In this document: positions 8,957 to 17,802 of the stretch, one piece after another
Position numbering within the stretch: the first letter of the stretch is position 1
How the letters are laid out: the number at the start of each line of letters is the position of its first letter
Program-made: the position numbers and the translations under genes
The notes under the pieces: generated by a model
The model's input: only the letters and a program-made list of their open reading frames with translations
Told to the model about the DNA's origin: nothing
Database searches by the model: none
Origin: Bog-366 sp963722555
GTDB taxonomy: Bacteria > Acidobacteriota > Terriglobia > UBA7540
NCBI GenBank assembly: GCA_963722555.1
Contig: CAVRNQ010000003.1
Coordinates: forward strand, 645,271 to 709,270
Reading direction: 5' to 3'
Length of the DNA: 64,000 bases

Positions 8957-9450
8957 ACCGACTCCACGGCTCGCCTGCGGCGAGCAACCTCGAAAACATC
9001 GTTCAACACGCCGGCGATTCCCGCAACACTCGCTTGCACCTCCCCGCTCATAGGTTGCAAGAAAGCCGTCTGACGTGGCTGAATAGCAATCAGAAATACG
9101 CGGGCATGGGTTTCCCGCTCGAGGTAGTCCATGAGCAGGGTCAGGGGCACGCGGTGTGTGCTCGGCCAGTAACCCGCCACTTGATCCTTATCCAAAAGCG
9201 CCACGGAGCCAGGCGCGGACTTCAGATCAACGGAATCAATCAGCACGACGGTGTCGGGCCCCTCGTCCACCACCTGGCGCAAGTAGTTCTCTGGAACTTC
9301 CTGGGCGTCGATCACGCGCACCCCGGGGGCATCGCTGATCTGTCGGGCCACCAGGCTGCCGGCTGCGTCGTCACCACGGCAGGGATTGCCAATGCCCATG
9401 ACTACGACGTTGCCTTGAATCCCCGTGGCAAGCTGTTCTTGTAAATCCAT
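8950..9450 (-). CDS. hycI: [NiFe] hydrogenase maturation protease (HycI/HupD family)
   Basis: 166 residues. The N-terminal MGIGNPCRGDDAAGSLVA segment holds the conserved GIGN and DD signature with the nickel-binding acidic residue; VVLIDSVDLKSAPGS and HRVPLTLLMDYL match the remaining metal-binding regions of the family. The enzyme checks nickel insertion and cuts the C-terminal tail from the hydrogenase large subunit, here most likely HyfG after Arg535. It lies 5 bp after the HydG-like gene. Its last codons run into the palindromic repeat, which supplies the stop. Confidence 0.92.
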   Translation of the reverse strand: MDLQEQLATGIQGNVVVMGIGNPCRGDDAAGSLVARQISDAPGVRVIDAQEVPENYLRQVVDEGPDTVVLIDSVDLKSAPGSVALLDKDQVAGYWPSTHRVPLTLLMDYLERETHARVFLIAIQPRQTAFLQPMSGEVQASVAGIAGVLNDVFEVARRRRAVESVL

Positions 9451-9455
9451 TCTCT

Positions 9456-10277
9456 CTACTCGACCAACTCCGCGATCTGGCGATAGTCAAAAACCGGTCC
9501 GTCGCGGCATACATAGCGATGGCCAATGGCACAGTGATTGCACTTGCCGATGCCGCATTGCATCATGCGTTCCAAGGTCGAGATGACCGACTCTTCTTTG
9601 AACCCGCGCGTGAGGAGATCCCGGACCACGAACCTGATCATGATCGGCGGGCCGCAAACATAGGCAAGAGTAGATTCCGGGTGAAGGGTGACCTTCTCGA
9701 ACAAAACTGGGACCACCCCCACATTTCCCGTCCAATCGTGCGGGGCCACGTCCACCGTAACGAGCAGGTCCACATCCGAGCGCTTTCCCCACTCTTCGAG
9801 TTCATGCTTGTAAACCAAGTCACTGGGCGTCCGGGCGCCGTAAAGGATGGTCACCTTGCCAAAACGGTCGCGCTCATCCAGGACATTCCAAATCAAGCTG
9901 CGCAGCGGTGGCAATCCGATGCCGCCGGCCACAAAGAGCATGTCCTTGCCGCGAGCCGCTTGCACGTCGAAGCCGTTGCCGAAGGGACCGCGGATGCCCA
10001 CCTCATCGCCATTTCCCAGCCTGTGCAACTGATCGGTCAACTGCCCGGTGCGCCGGACTGTAGTTTCCAAGACGCCGGGCCGAGTGGGGCTGGAGGCGAT
10101 GCAAAACGGCGCCTCACCGCAGCCAAAAACGGAAAGTTCCAGGAATTGTCCGGGAAGGAAATGAAAATGGTTCCCATTCGGCTGGTCCCGGAAGCGCAAA
10201 GTGAAGGTCTTGGTGTCGGGTGTCTCATCCCGAACCTTCTCGAGGCAGGCAATATCCGGAAGGAAAACTTCATTCAT
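9456..10277 (-). CDS. FAD/NAD(P)-binding oxidoreductase, HydG/HyhG (sulfhydrogenase gamma)-like
   Basis: 273 residues of the ferredoxin-NADP reductase superfamily. FAD-binding part near the N-terminus (FLPGQFLELSVFG, then APFCIASSP), nucleotide-binding part with VAGGIGLPPLRSLIWN, and a C-terminal cysteine cluster CGIGKCNHCAIGHRYVCRDG that binds a [2Fe-2S] cluster as in dihydroorotate dehydrogenase electron-transfer subunits, sulfhydrogenase gamma and AsrB. It would exchange electrons between NAD(P)H and iron-sulfur partners in the cytoplasm. The start overlaps the end of the HydB-like gene by 8 bp; the two form a pair as in sulfhydrogenases. Specificity for NADH or NADPH cannot be read. Confidence 0.88.
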   Translation of the reverse strand: MNEVFLPDIACLEKVRDETPDTKTFTLRFRDQPNGNHFHFLPGQFLELSVFGCGEAPFCIASSPTRPGVLETTVRRTGQLTDQLHRLGNGDEVGIRGPFGNGFDVQAARGKDMLFVAGGIGLPPLRSLIWNVLDERDRFGKVTILYGARTPSDLVYKHELEEWGKRSDVDLLVTVDVAPHDWTGNVGVVPVLFEKVTLHPESTLAYVCGPPIMIRFVVRDLLTRGFKEESVISTLERMMQCGIGKCNHCAIGHRYVCRDGPVFDYRQIAELVE

Positions 10278-11310
10278 GCCATTTCCCCTTCCTGATGGCG
10301 GCGACCACCGCCGGCATGTGGGTGGTGCCTAAGCACGTCTTGATACATCTCCCGCAGCCCACGCACCCCACCATGCTGTCGCGGGTGTAGTACTGCGCAC
10401 TTACTTTGTGGAAGAAACGGCGCTTCATCCGCTCCTTGCGATGCGCCCGCGGATTGTGTCCCGAAGCTTCCAGCGTAAAGGCGGCGTACTGGCAGGAATC
10501 CCACATGCGGCAACGAACCCACGTTCCATCGCGACGGAGGTCCTTCACGCTGAAGCAGTAGCAGGTGGGGCACACAAAGTTGCATCCGCCGCACTCCAGA
10601 CACCAGTCACCCATCTTCTCCCACAGCGCATCTTGCACCCGCCCGGTTGAGATGCGCCTCATGGCCGAGCCAAAATGGCAGGTCTCTGGCCCAAAACGGG
10701 TTTTCGCCGCTACCTCGAGTGCCTTGCGCTGGGTTACTGCATCCTCGGTCGCTTTCCGGAAGAGGTCCGGCGCCTTGGCCATCGCCGCCTCACCCTTTTC
10801 GCTGCCTACCTCGACGAGAAAGCTTCCGCCTAAATCCGTCAATTGCAGGTCGTAACCGCCACTCAAGAAGGGTCCGGAATCAGTGCAGGCACAAAAACCC
10901 GGAGGGCAGGGAGTGGTGCAGGCCAGGCTGATGATGGTGAGGTTGTGGGCACGGCGAAGGTACGAAGCGTCCGCCGGCTCCGCTTCGTGCATGCGCGTCA
11001 GGAAGGCGATGCCTTGCACATCACAGCTACGCACGTTGAAGAGGGTGCGGGGAGCATCGTCGTATAGGGGCTCGACCTCGTGGCGTTGACCGTTGAGTTT
11101 GATTTTGACCAGGGGGTCGGTTTGAGGCAGGACAAATTGCTTGGGTGGGTGAAGGGGGTTCTCGAAATTCCACACGACTTGCGCGGGGGAGCGGAGCGCG
11201 GAGAAGATGACATCCCCGCAGGGGCCACGGACCGGAGCGATGACCTCTCCTGCCTCCAGCAGCTTGTCAAGCCATTTGGTGGTACCTTCTCTTGGTAGTG
11301 TGAAGACCAT
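10270..11310 (-). CDS. 4Fe-4S electron-transfer protein, HydB/HyhB (sulfhydrogenase beta)-like
   Basis: 346 residues with two iron-sulfur motifs toward the C-terminus: CLECGGCNFVCPTCYCF and CVGCGRCIKTCLG. The N-terminal part, with RSPAQVVWNFENPLHPPKQF and FNVRSCDVQGIAFL, follows the HydB/AsrA family. In archaeal sulfhydrogenases HydB and HydG together connect a [NiFe] module to NAD(P)H. Here they sit in an operon for a membrane-bound group 4 enzyme instead of a soluble group 3 one. It begins 10 bp after the FDH-like gene with AGAGG upstream of the ATG. Confidence 0.88.
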   Translation of the reverse strand: MVFTLPREGTTKWLDKLLEAGEVIAPVRGPCGDVIFSALRSPAQVVWNFENPLHPPKQFVLPQTDPLVKIKLNGQRHEVEPLYDDAPRTLFNVRSCDVQGIAFLTRMHEAEPADASYLRRAHNLTIISLACTTPCPPGFCACTDSGPFLSGGYDLQLTDLGGSFLVEVGSEKGEAAMAKAPDLFRKATEDAVTQRKALEVAAKTRFGPETCHFGSAMRRISTGRVQDALWEKMGDWCLECGGCNFVCPTCYCFSVKDLRRDGTWVRCRMWDSCQYAAFTLEASGHNPRAHRKERMKRRFFHKVSAQYYTRDSMVGCVGCGRCIKTCLGTTHMPAVVAAIRKGKWHE

Positions 11311-11320
11311 CGCCGGCCTC

Positions 11321-13231
11321 TTAGGCCTGTTCTACTTTAGCGGCCGTAACACTATGCGTTCCGAACACGTTGGCAACATGATCGCGAAAAGCAAAAGGCA
11401 CAAACAGCACGCCGGGCGTGAGATCCGTCCTTACCCGGATGGGAACTACCGCATCCCCATGGGCTGAGGTCAACCTGACCGGTCGTCCCGGGTGAACGCC
11501 GACTCCGTCGGCATCCTGCTTGCAGATTTCAACGAAGCCGTTGGGAAAAAGCTTTCGTTGTGATTGATAGTCGCGACTTAATGTCGGCGAAAACGAAACG
11601 AGTGGGTCCCGGCCCCAATCATAAGTGTCATCACGCACCAGCACATGCTGACCCTCAGCAAGGGTCAGGCGTGGCGCTTCTGCGACACAAAGTCTGAACT
11701 TCCCGCCGTTTGAGTCTTTTGCCATCCACATCCCGCCCCATTTATCCTCGAATTCCCCCACGCGGGCGTATCGAGGCGCCGCGCGTCCCATGTCACGGAG
11801 GACATCCGTAGCTGAACTGTATGGGGCGCCCGCGTCGAATCTCGCGCAAAACTCCGCGAGCACCTGCCATCCGGGTCGCGCTTCGCCCGGCGGATCCGTG
11901 GCAACATGGAGTCTCTGGACTCTGCCTTCCATGCTGGTGATTGTTCCTTCCGTCTCAGCAAAGCTGGCAATCGGCAGTACAACGTGGGCTATCTGCGCGG
12001 TGGGTGTGAGGAAGGCATCCAACACCACCAAAAACTCAATTTTCCCGAGGGCAGCCATTGCCCGCTGTCCCATCGGCAGCACCGCAGGGGGATCGTCCGC
12101 CAGGACAATTAACCCGCTCACAGACTGCAAAAGGCTTTCCGCATCCCTGCCGGGGGTCGAGGGCAGTTTCTTACCCCAAAGGTCTTGCAGGCGCTGCCGA
12201 GCTCGTTCGTCATCCAAGCATTGGTACCCGGGCAGGCGATCCGGGGCGATCCCCATGTCGCAGGCCCCTCGCACATTGCTCCGCGCCAGAAGCGGCAACA
12301 GCCCGGAACCAAGCCTGCCCAGATGTCCCGTGACTGCGGCCAGGGTGGCAAGGGCGGCGGCCTCTCTCCGGGACGGGGGACCCTCCCCGCTGACCGGGGG
12401 TATCAAGAATGTCGCCCGCGTGGCTCGCGCGATCCACGCCGCTGCCTGGCGCATCTCTGCGGTTATCTTGACGGTCTCTAGGTTCCGCCGCAGTGCGTCA
12501 TACCCTTTGCAACGGCTCCCAACCGATGCCCGATCTTCCAGCCCGATATTCAGGACGGCAGCGAGCAGACCATCGATCACTTCACCTTCATTCCCCAGCA
12601 TAGCGGGCAAGAGGAGGGAAGCCAGGCGCGACATTTGCGTCCCGGTGTAGGCGATGGTTACAAGGTGGGCACCTTTTTCTACTGCGGCCATCACCGCCGA
12701 AGCAGCCCGCGGGTGGGTCTCAGCCAAATCACCTTCGATCAGCAAAATCGTTTGGCTTGATTCGATGTCATTCAGACTGATGGAAGGGGTGGATTCGCCG
12801 CATACTTCTTCAAGCCCTGTCAATAGCGGGCCACAGATGGAATGGTAGGAAAAATCGAGGTTGTTGGTTTGGAGGCCAGCCCTCGCAAGCTTGCCGGCCA
12901 GGTAGTTCTCCTCATTGGTTGCCCGGGCAGAACCAAGAACGCCAACGGACTTGCCCGCAGTGATCAATTCCTTGATGCGCCCTGCAACGTGACCAAGCGC
13001 CTCGTCCCACGAAACAGACTCCAGCTTTCCGTTCCGGTTAACCAGCGGTTGCCTCAACCGGTTGCCCCACAAGGCAGCCTCATGGGCGCCCCACCCCCTG
13101 GCGCAAAGCCTTCCCAGGGACACCGGATGGGTTTCACTCGGCGCCACGCCAACCAGTCCTCCTTTGTTCGCTAACAAGTAAAAACCGCAGCCACAAGCGC
13201 AAAACGGGCACGTGGTGGGGACGGGCAACAT
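11321..13231 (-). CDS. Molybdopterin oxidoreductase, formate dehydrogenase alpha-like, atypical active site
   Basis: 636 residues. The N-terminal [4Fe-4S] binding cysteines are present (C8-x2-C11-x3-C15 and Cys43 in GRLCARGW), followed by molybdopterin-binding domains and a C-terminal molydopterin dinucleotide-binding beta-barrel. In formate dehydrogenases the NN-D-...-(Sec/Cys)-His-GP segment carries the molybdenum ligand. The matching segment here is NNLDFSYHSICGPLLTGL: isoleucine (132) stands at the Sec/Cys position and cysteine (133) at the histidine position. There is no UGA codon. Formate oxidation is therefore uncertain; it may use a shifted cysteine ligand or serve as an electron-transfer scaffold like NuoG. 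First gene of the operon; strong GGAGG 6 bp before the ATG. Confidence 0.87.
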   Translation of the reverse strand: MLPVPTTCPFCACGCGFYLLANKGGLVGVAPSETHPVSLGRLCARGWGAHEAALWGNRLRQPLVNRNGKLESVSWDEALGHVAGRIKELITAGKSVGVLGSARATNEENYLAGKLARAGLQTNNLDFSYHSICGPLLTGLEEVCGESTPSISLNDIESSQTILLIEGDLAETHPRAASAVMAAVEKGAHLVTIAYTGTQMSRLASLLLPAMLGNEGEVIDGLLAAVLNIGLEDRASVGSRCKGYDALRRNLETVKITAEMRQAAAWIARATRATFLIPPVSGEGPPSRREAAALATLAAVTGHLGRLGSGLLPLLARSNVRGACDMGIAPDRLPGYQCLDDERARQRLQDLWGKKLPSTPGRDAESLLQSVSGLIVLADDPPAVLPMGQRAMAALGKIEFLVVLDAFLTPTAQIAHVVLPIASFAETEGTITSMEGRVQRLHVATDPPGEARPGWQVLAEFCARFDAGAPYSSATDVLRDMGRAAPRYARVGEFEDKWGGMWMAKDSNGGKFRLCVAEAPRLTLAEGQHVLVRDDTYDWGRDPLVSFSPTLSRDYQSQRKLFPNGFVEICKQDADGVGVHPGRPVRLTSAHGDAVVPIRVRTDLTPGVLFVPFAFRDHVANVFGTHSVTAAKVEQA

Positions 13232-14051
13232 GTCAGACCTCCCCCCCGAAACCTGGGGTTGGGATGGTGACTTTGGCTCAGAGGGCAGTGGGTAGCAGGC
13301 TCGTTTGAGGGGAGTCGTCTCAGCAATACCTCCCGAGCCTGCTCTGGGTCCGGCTCTATTGATATGGTCTCATCAAGGCTTAGCTTATCTGCTGGCTGCA
13401 ATGTTGCGGTCATGTCAAGCGGGGAATCGAGAGTATTGCCTCGGGTCTCATAGACCCTTGGACACCCAATCGCCCACATGGGGATAGCACTCCCGCCCAG
13501 GAGATGGTATCTGGTCGAGGCAGGGCAACCCTATTGCCAAAGCATGGGTTAGGAGAAACGCGGAGTGATCAGGATAGTTGTCCTGTCCCTCCTACCGTTT
13601 TCGCTGAGGATTTCAACTGGCCCTTCTAGCGGTAGTTAACTGTGAAGCGATGGAATCCACAGTGTGACGCGTTGATTAGACAAGACTTAACACGCGACCC
13701 ATGCGTCTTACCTGCCGAGTTGGGTAATACGTCGAGTCCGCGGCATTTCTCTCGATGAGTCAATGAGTTAGCCTGTTGATATTTTCGCCTCCCAGTAAAC
13801 TACCGCTAGCTGCTGTAAATAAGCGAATTAGTTGAGTGAAACCCCCCAATCTTAAGGAGGGTGACAGCCCAGTTAGCGCTGTTTTACAGGGGAAAATGTC
13901 TGAACGGTCTCAAAAATGTGCGCGGAATCCCGACGTGCGACGACTCCGCGGAGAGTTTCGAGCTAGGAGTGACATTTGGACCGCTAACGCATTCTAAGGT
14001 GATGTGAACTCGATGAAGTCGTTGTAAGGGCCATTACGCCTCCGAACTCGA
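13232..14051. other. Intergenic region upstream of the hydrogenase operon, no gene seen
   Basis: About 800 bp without a convincing coding region on either strand. It must contain the promoter of the minus-strand hydrogenase operon, but I could not identify one with confidence. AT content rises between 13,540 and 13,900. The right end runs into a nitroreductase gene remnant. Confidence 0.5.
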
Positions 14052-14189
14052 GTTCCGGAAATCTGCCGCTTGGTGGGAACACCTCAAGGTTACAAGGTGG
14101 CCAGCCTGATTCCCCTTGGCTACCCGGCGGAGAGCCCGGAAAAGAGCAAGCGGCCCCTTTCGGACGTCCTGCACTGGGAGAAGTACTGA
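14052..14189 (+). pseudogene. C-terminal remnant of a nitroreductase
   Basis: The plus frame ending at the TGA at 14187-14189 reads GTPQGYKVASLIPLGYPAE and continues SPEKSKRPLSDVLHWEKY. This is the typical C-terminus of the FMN nitroreductase family (GIPEGY-VA-LIPLGYPAE and a final HYEKW-like end). About 45 residues are recognisable; the rest of the roughly 200-residue protein is missing and upstream frames show no match. A deletion remnant in a gene-poor region. Confidence 0.72.
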
Positions 14190-14312
14190 AGCTTCTCTTC
14201 GTAAATCAACAACAGCGGCATTGGATACGCTAAACCTCGCTGACGCAGCACATCTCTGGCTGCATAATTTGAGAATGGAGACTATGCATTTACAGGAATC
14301 GGTGGATATAGG

Positions 14313-14670
14313 GTGGCTGGCATAAACAAGAGCGACCTGCTTCGCTATAAGAATCTTCTCCTTTCAAAGCGGCAAGAACTCTCCACAGGCGAGAGTCTGG
14401 TCGATTCGATTCCCACCGCAGGTGAGCTTCGCGGGGACGCGGTCGATATGGCCGCCGGTGAAACCAACGCCGCCACGCAAATCCGGTTGCATCAGACAGA
14501 CGGAAAGCTCTTGCGCGCCATTGATGATTGATGCCTTGACGCGGATTCGGCACGAAGAATTTGGCATTTGCGCAGAATGCGGGCAGCCGATTAGCAAAGC
14601 GCGCTTAGAGGCGGTGCCCTGGACCAGGTGGTGCAGAGACTGCAAGGAACGACAGGACACTCAAAGCTGA
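14313..14670 (+). pseudogene. TraR/DksA-type zinc-finger protein, frameshifted
   Basis: A GTG-start frame gives a helical N-terminus (INKSDLLRYKNLLLSKRQEL ... LLRAIDD) and stops at 14531; the next frame continues as ALTRIRHEEFGICAECGQPI with the four-cysteine finger CAECG...CRDC and ends at 14670. The break is at 14520-14533, where ATTGATG is present twice in tandem; removing four bases there restores one 117-residue protein. The family binds RNA polymerase or acts as a small regulator. The gene would be intact without the duplication, so the event is recent or an assembly artefact. Confidence 0.75.
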
Positions 14671-14819
14671 GACGCTGACGTGAGCACGTGGATCATCGAC
14701 GCCGTGGACCATCGACCCTTGCGCGTACCGAAGAATCGAAGTAATTGAGGGCACATCATAATGTGGAGCCTACTCTGCAAACTTCGCTGTTAACTGTCTG
14801 AAGCAGACACTCGCTTGAT

Positions 14820-16904
14820 CCAGTGGGGATTCGTCCTGCAAAGCCGCGAAGGGTTCAGCGATTCTCACTGGTCATCGTTGTCCCGAAACGGCGCTCGAGG
14901 GAATAGCTCCTCGGTAAGCGGCAAGTGTTTATGGACGAATTGGCAGGGACAATCCGAAGTTCTGGCCGAGCGACGGCGTACTCGGAGAGCGCCGGGATAA
15001 ACCGGCATGTTGTAGGGGATGAAAGAGCCCTACAGGAAAGGAAAGCAGCGAATCCATCCTGGCCTCGAGTCTTGCAGGTGACATCGCGAGATATCGCTTG
15101 AAGCGTAAACAGAGGTATCGGTGGGCCGGGCTATTGAGCTTCGAAAAGCCGTTGGAACAGGATGCCGACTCCGTTCCGAAGGGAGGAAGGCAACACGACA
15201 ACCACGCTAACCGCGAGTGGATTGTCCGGTCCTGCGTAGTCTAAGAACCCGCGCACGCTGAGAAACAACATGCACGAGAACCGGGATATCTCCTGCACGT
15301 CTTGGCCAACCGAGCAAGACCGGTCCGCGAAGGCCATAAACCGAACTGCGGACATGAACGTGCGGGAGAAGTCGGACTGTGCCGCAGTACCAGTGAACCA
15401 GCCGAACAACGAAGGGCAGCCTTCCGCGGAGGCCGGGGAGGGAAGGGCGCAGACTGAGGAGAACATCGTTCGATCTCACATGCGGCCGACACAGAGCGGG
15501 AAACGCATGTCCCCGGGATTGCACGGTGTGCGGCAAGCAGCAAAAGAAAGGAAGCAGGAGCGGTTCACCGCTCTGCTCCACCATCTGAGCGTCGGATTAC
15601 TCCGCGACAGCTTCTACGCCCTTCAGCGTCAAGCTTCTCCCGGAATAGATGGCGTAACATGGCAGGAGTATGAAACCGGACTGGAGGATCGACTTGTCGA
15701 TCTGCACAGTCGGGTGCACCGTGGAGCGTATCGAGCCCAACCCTCACGACGAGTCTATATACCGAAGGCCGACGGGCGGCAACGTCCGTTGGGCATTGCT
15801 GCTCTGGAGGACAAAATCGTTCAACAGGCGGTGGTGACGATCCTCAACCAGATATATGAGGTCGACTTCAAAGGCTTTTCTTACGGTTTTCGGCCCGGTC
15901 GCGGCCCGCACCAAGCGTTGGACGCGCTGGTGGCGGGCATCCAATGGAAGCGAGTGAACTGGGTGCTCGATGCGGACATTCGAGGTTTCTTTGACAACAT
16001 GAACCACGAATGGACGATGAAGTTTGTTGAGCACCGCGTGGCCGATCGCCGGATACTCCGCCTGATCCAGAAATGGTTGAAGGCTGGAGTTTCCGAAGCT
16101 GGTCAGTGGTCGGAGACAAAGGTGGGTACGCCGCAGGGAGCAGTCGTTTCACCGCTGCTCGCCAACGTATACCTGCACTACGTGTTCGACCTATGGGTGG
16201 AGGTCTGGCGCAAGAAAGTCGCGAACGGCGATGTGATTGTCGTCCGCTACGCCGATGATCTTGTGGTGGGCTTTCAATACCGGACGGACGCCGAGCGGTT
16301 CCTGCAAGAGTTTCGGGAGCGGCTGGCAAAGTTCGGTTTGGAATTACATGCGGACAAGACACGACGGATTGAATTCGGGCGGTTTGCCGCTCGAGACCGG
16401 AAGTACCGTGGGGACGGAAAACCAGAAACCTTTACGTTCTTGGGTTTCACTCACTTCTGTGGGCAGCTCAACAGCAGCCGAGCCTTCATCGTTTGGCGGA
16501 TTACGGCGAAGAAGCGGATGGTCGCGAAGCTCAAAGCCATTAAGGCTGAGCTTCAACGCCGGAAGCATCATCGCACGACCGATGTCGGTGCATGGGTTCG
16601 CAAAGTTGCGCTGGGATACTACCAATACCATGGCGTTCCTGGTAATTCGACTCAGTTGCGCATCTTTAGTCGTCGCGTTGGCAGGCTGTGGCGGAGCGTT
16701 TTAGTCCGTCGCAGTCAACGCGCACCGGTGCGATGGGGTCGTCTCACCCCTCTCTTGAAGCGGTGGATTCCCCCACCCCGAATTCTGCATCCTTATCCTG
16801 ATGCCCGCTTCGCCGCCACTCATCCACGGTAAGAGCCGTATGCGTAAACGCGCTTGTACGGATCTGTGCGGGGGGCGATCAGCGATGGTCGTCCCTACCG
16901 CGAC
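14820..16904 (+). mobile_element. Group II intron with its maturase gene (5' end approximate)
   Basis: A reverse transcriptase/maturase gene (15,354-16,832) is followed at once by a domain V-like hairpin, GAGCCGTATGCG-TAAA-CGCGCTTGTACGGATC (16,830-16,869), and a domain VI-like stem ending CCCTACCGCGAC near 16,904. This is the 3' structure of bacterial group II introns. The upstream 500 bp have no gene and would hold domains I-III. I could not fix the 5' splice boundary; a GTGGGG at 14,822 is only one candidate. The flanks do not form an obvious interrupted gene, so insertion may be in intergenic DNA. Confidence 0.78.
15354..16832 (+). CDS. ltrA: Group II intron reverse transcriptase/maturase
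   Basis: About 492 residues from the ATG giving MNVREKSDC, the usual start for this maturase group; the frame is open further up to 15,270. Reverse transcriptase blocks are all readable: SPGIDGVTWQEYE, RRVYIPKADGRQRPLGI, FSYGFRPGRGPHQAL, WVLDADIRGFFDN, VGTPQGAVVSPLLANVYLHY and the catalytic VVRYADDLVVGF. A maturase X domain follows (FTFLGFTHFC, then basic helices). It ends ...PYPDARFAATHPR without an HNH endonuclease domain, so mobility would depend on retrohoming without second-strand cleavage. It splices its own intron RNA. Confidence 0.95.
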   Translation: MNVREKSDCAAVPVNQPNNEGQPSAEAGEGRAQTEENIVRSHMRPTQSGKRMSPGLHGVRQAAKERKQERFTALLHHLSVGLLRDSFYALQRQASPGIDGVTWQEYETGLEDRLVDLHSRVHRGAYRAQPSRRVYIPKADGRQRPLGIAALEDKIVQQAVVTILNQIYEVDFKGFSYGFRPGRGPHQALDALVAGIQWKRVNWVLDADIRGFFDNMNHEWTMKFVEHRVADRRILRLIQKWLKAGVSEAGQWSETKVGTPQGAVVSPLLANVYLHYVFDLWVEVWRKKVANGDVIVVRYADDLVVGFQYRTDAERFLQEFRERLAKFGLELHADKTRRIEFGRFAARDRKYRGDGKPETFTFLGFTHFCGQLNSSRAFIVWRITAKKRMVAKLKAIKAELQRRKHHRTTDVGAWVRKVALGYYQYHGVPGNSTQLRIFSRRVGRLWRSVLVRRSQRAPVRWGRLTPLLKRWIPPPRILHPYPDARFAATHPR

Positions 16905-16946
16905 AACAATTCACTTGGATGTATTACGGCCTACCCGTTGAAGCGG

Positions 16947-17144
16947 GTAGCGCAGAGTTATCACGCGCCCAGCGGGATTACTCTGCGGCTTTTTGTTCTT
17001 CGGTGCAATCCCCGAGCACTTTTCTCCCCGCATCAAGGAGGCACCCGTTGATAGGAAGGCGTTTATAACCGTTGCCCCTGCCTACAAGCGAGGTCATTTA
17101 GAAGTGCCGCAGAGTAATGCTCTCCGCGCATAACTCTGCGCTAC
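16947..17144. repeat. 198-bp element with nested terminal inverted repeats
   Basis: The left end holds GTAGCGCAGAGTTAT (16,947-16,961) and ATTACTCTGCGGC (16,977-16,989); the right end holds the exact complements GCCGCAGAGTAAT (17,106-17,118) and ATAACTCTGCGCTAC (17,130-17,144). The 116 bp between them carry no ORF. The shape is that of a non-autonomous element (MITE or a paired REP) with no transposase of its own. It sits 42 bp after the group II intron end. Confidence 0.75.
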
Positions 17145-17165
17145 CTGCTACTGGTTTCGCTCGCC

Positions 17166-17543
17166 ATGGAAGGGAAGTTCGCAAGCGACGGCCTGCAGGC
17201 GATTGACGAAGGTGATGACATCCTGATGGCGATGGCGCGGGAGCTGGTGACGGAGAAGGGCATCGGGGAGAGTACGGATGCGGTGTGGAAGCAGCTCGTG
17301 GAGAAGCAGGCGGAAGTATTCGGAGTCCGGGCCGTGGAGAGATCACCATCGGAAATGGAAGCAGAACCCCCGCAGCGGGGTGTACCAGAAGTCATCATTC
17401 CACCGCCAACACCGATCCCAGCATTGGTGACGCAGCTTCTGATGTTCGGTGGGTCACTTGAAAGTGTGCCGAGGCGCAAAGCCTCGCGCAGGCCATCGAG
17501 TGGCACCACGACGTCAGATCAGCTGGGATTGTTCCAAAGCTGA
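17166..17543 (+). CDS. Hypothetical protein, possibly a gene fragment
   Basis: 125 residues starting MEGKFASDGLQAIDEGDD. The first 60 residues are acidic and helical, the last 60 are proline- and serine-rich (VIIPPPTPIPALV, SRRPSSGTTTSDQLGLFQS). I do not recognise it. It starts 21 bp after the inverted-repeat element, and no ribosome site stands out, so it may be the 3' part of a larger gene cut by that element. Confidence 0.35.
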   Translation: MEGKFASDGLQAIDEGDDILMAMARELVTEKGIGESTDAVWKQLVEKQAEVFGVRAVERSPSEMEAEPPQRGVPEVIIPPPTPIPALVTQLLMFGGSLESVPRRKASRRPSSGTTTSDQLGLFQS

Positions 17544-17802
17544 AAGTGAGGCGAGCCGCGCCCGGCAGCGGTCTCTTACTGGCCAAAGTGCGCCGTGATT
17601 GGGGAGGAGTCGGGTTTGAGGTTTCCGCCTGCTCAAAGCCGTGGGTGCAGCCAAATTCAGAGAAGGTCGTTTCTCAAGGAGTGCCCCTCCCATTGCAGGT
17701 GGGGGCTGTGCAGTTGCTCAAGCGAGCTGTCATTGGGTGGACGAGACGATTAATCAGCTTGGGCAAGTTGGATTTGATAGACTCCTATCTCTCCTAAATG
17801 CG

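Noticed and set aside
8960..9450. Plus-strand frames opposite the maturation protease
   Set aside because: Shadow frames of a well-supported minus-strand gene.
12780..12870. Selenocysteine codon in the FDH-like gene
   Set aside because: The codons read ATC TGT; there is no in-frame TGA and no SECIS-like hairpin needed.
14116..14325. Plus-strand frame of 69 codons rich in Arg
   Set aside because: It overlaps the end of the nitroreductase remnant in a different frame and has no support.
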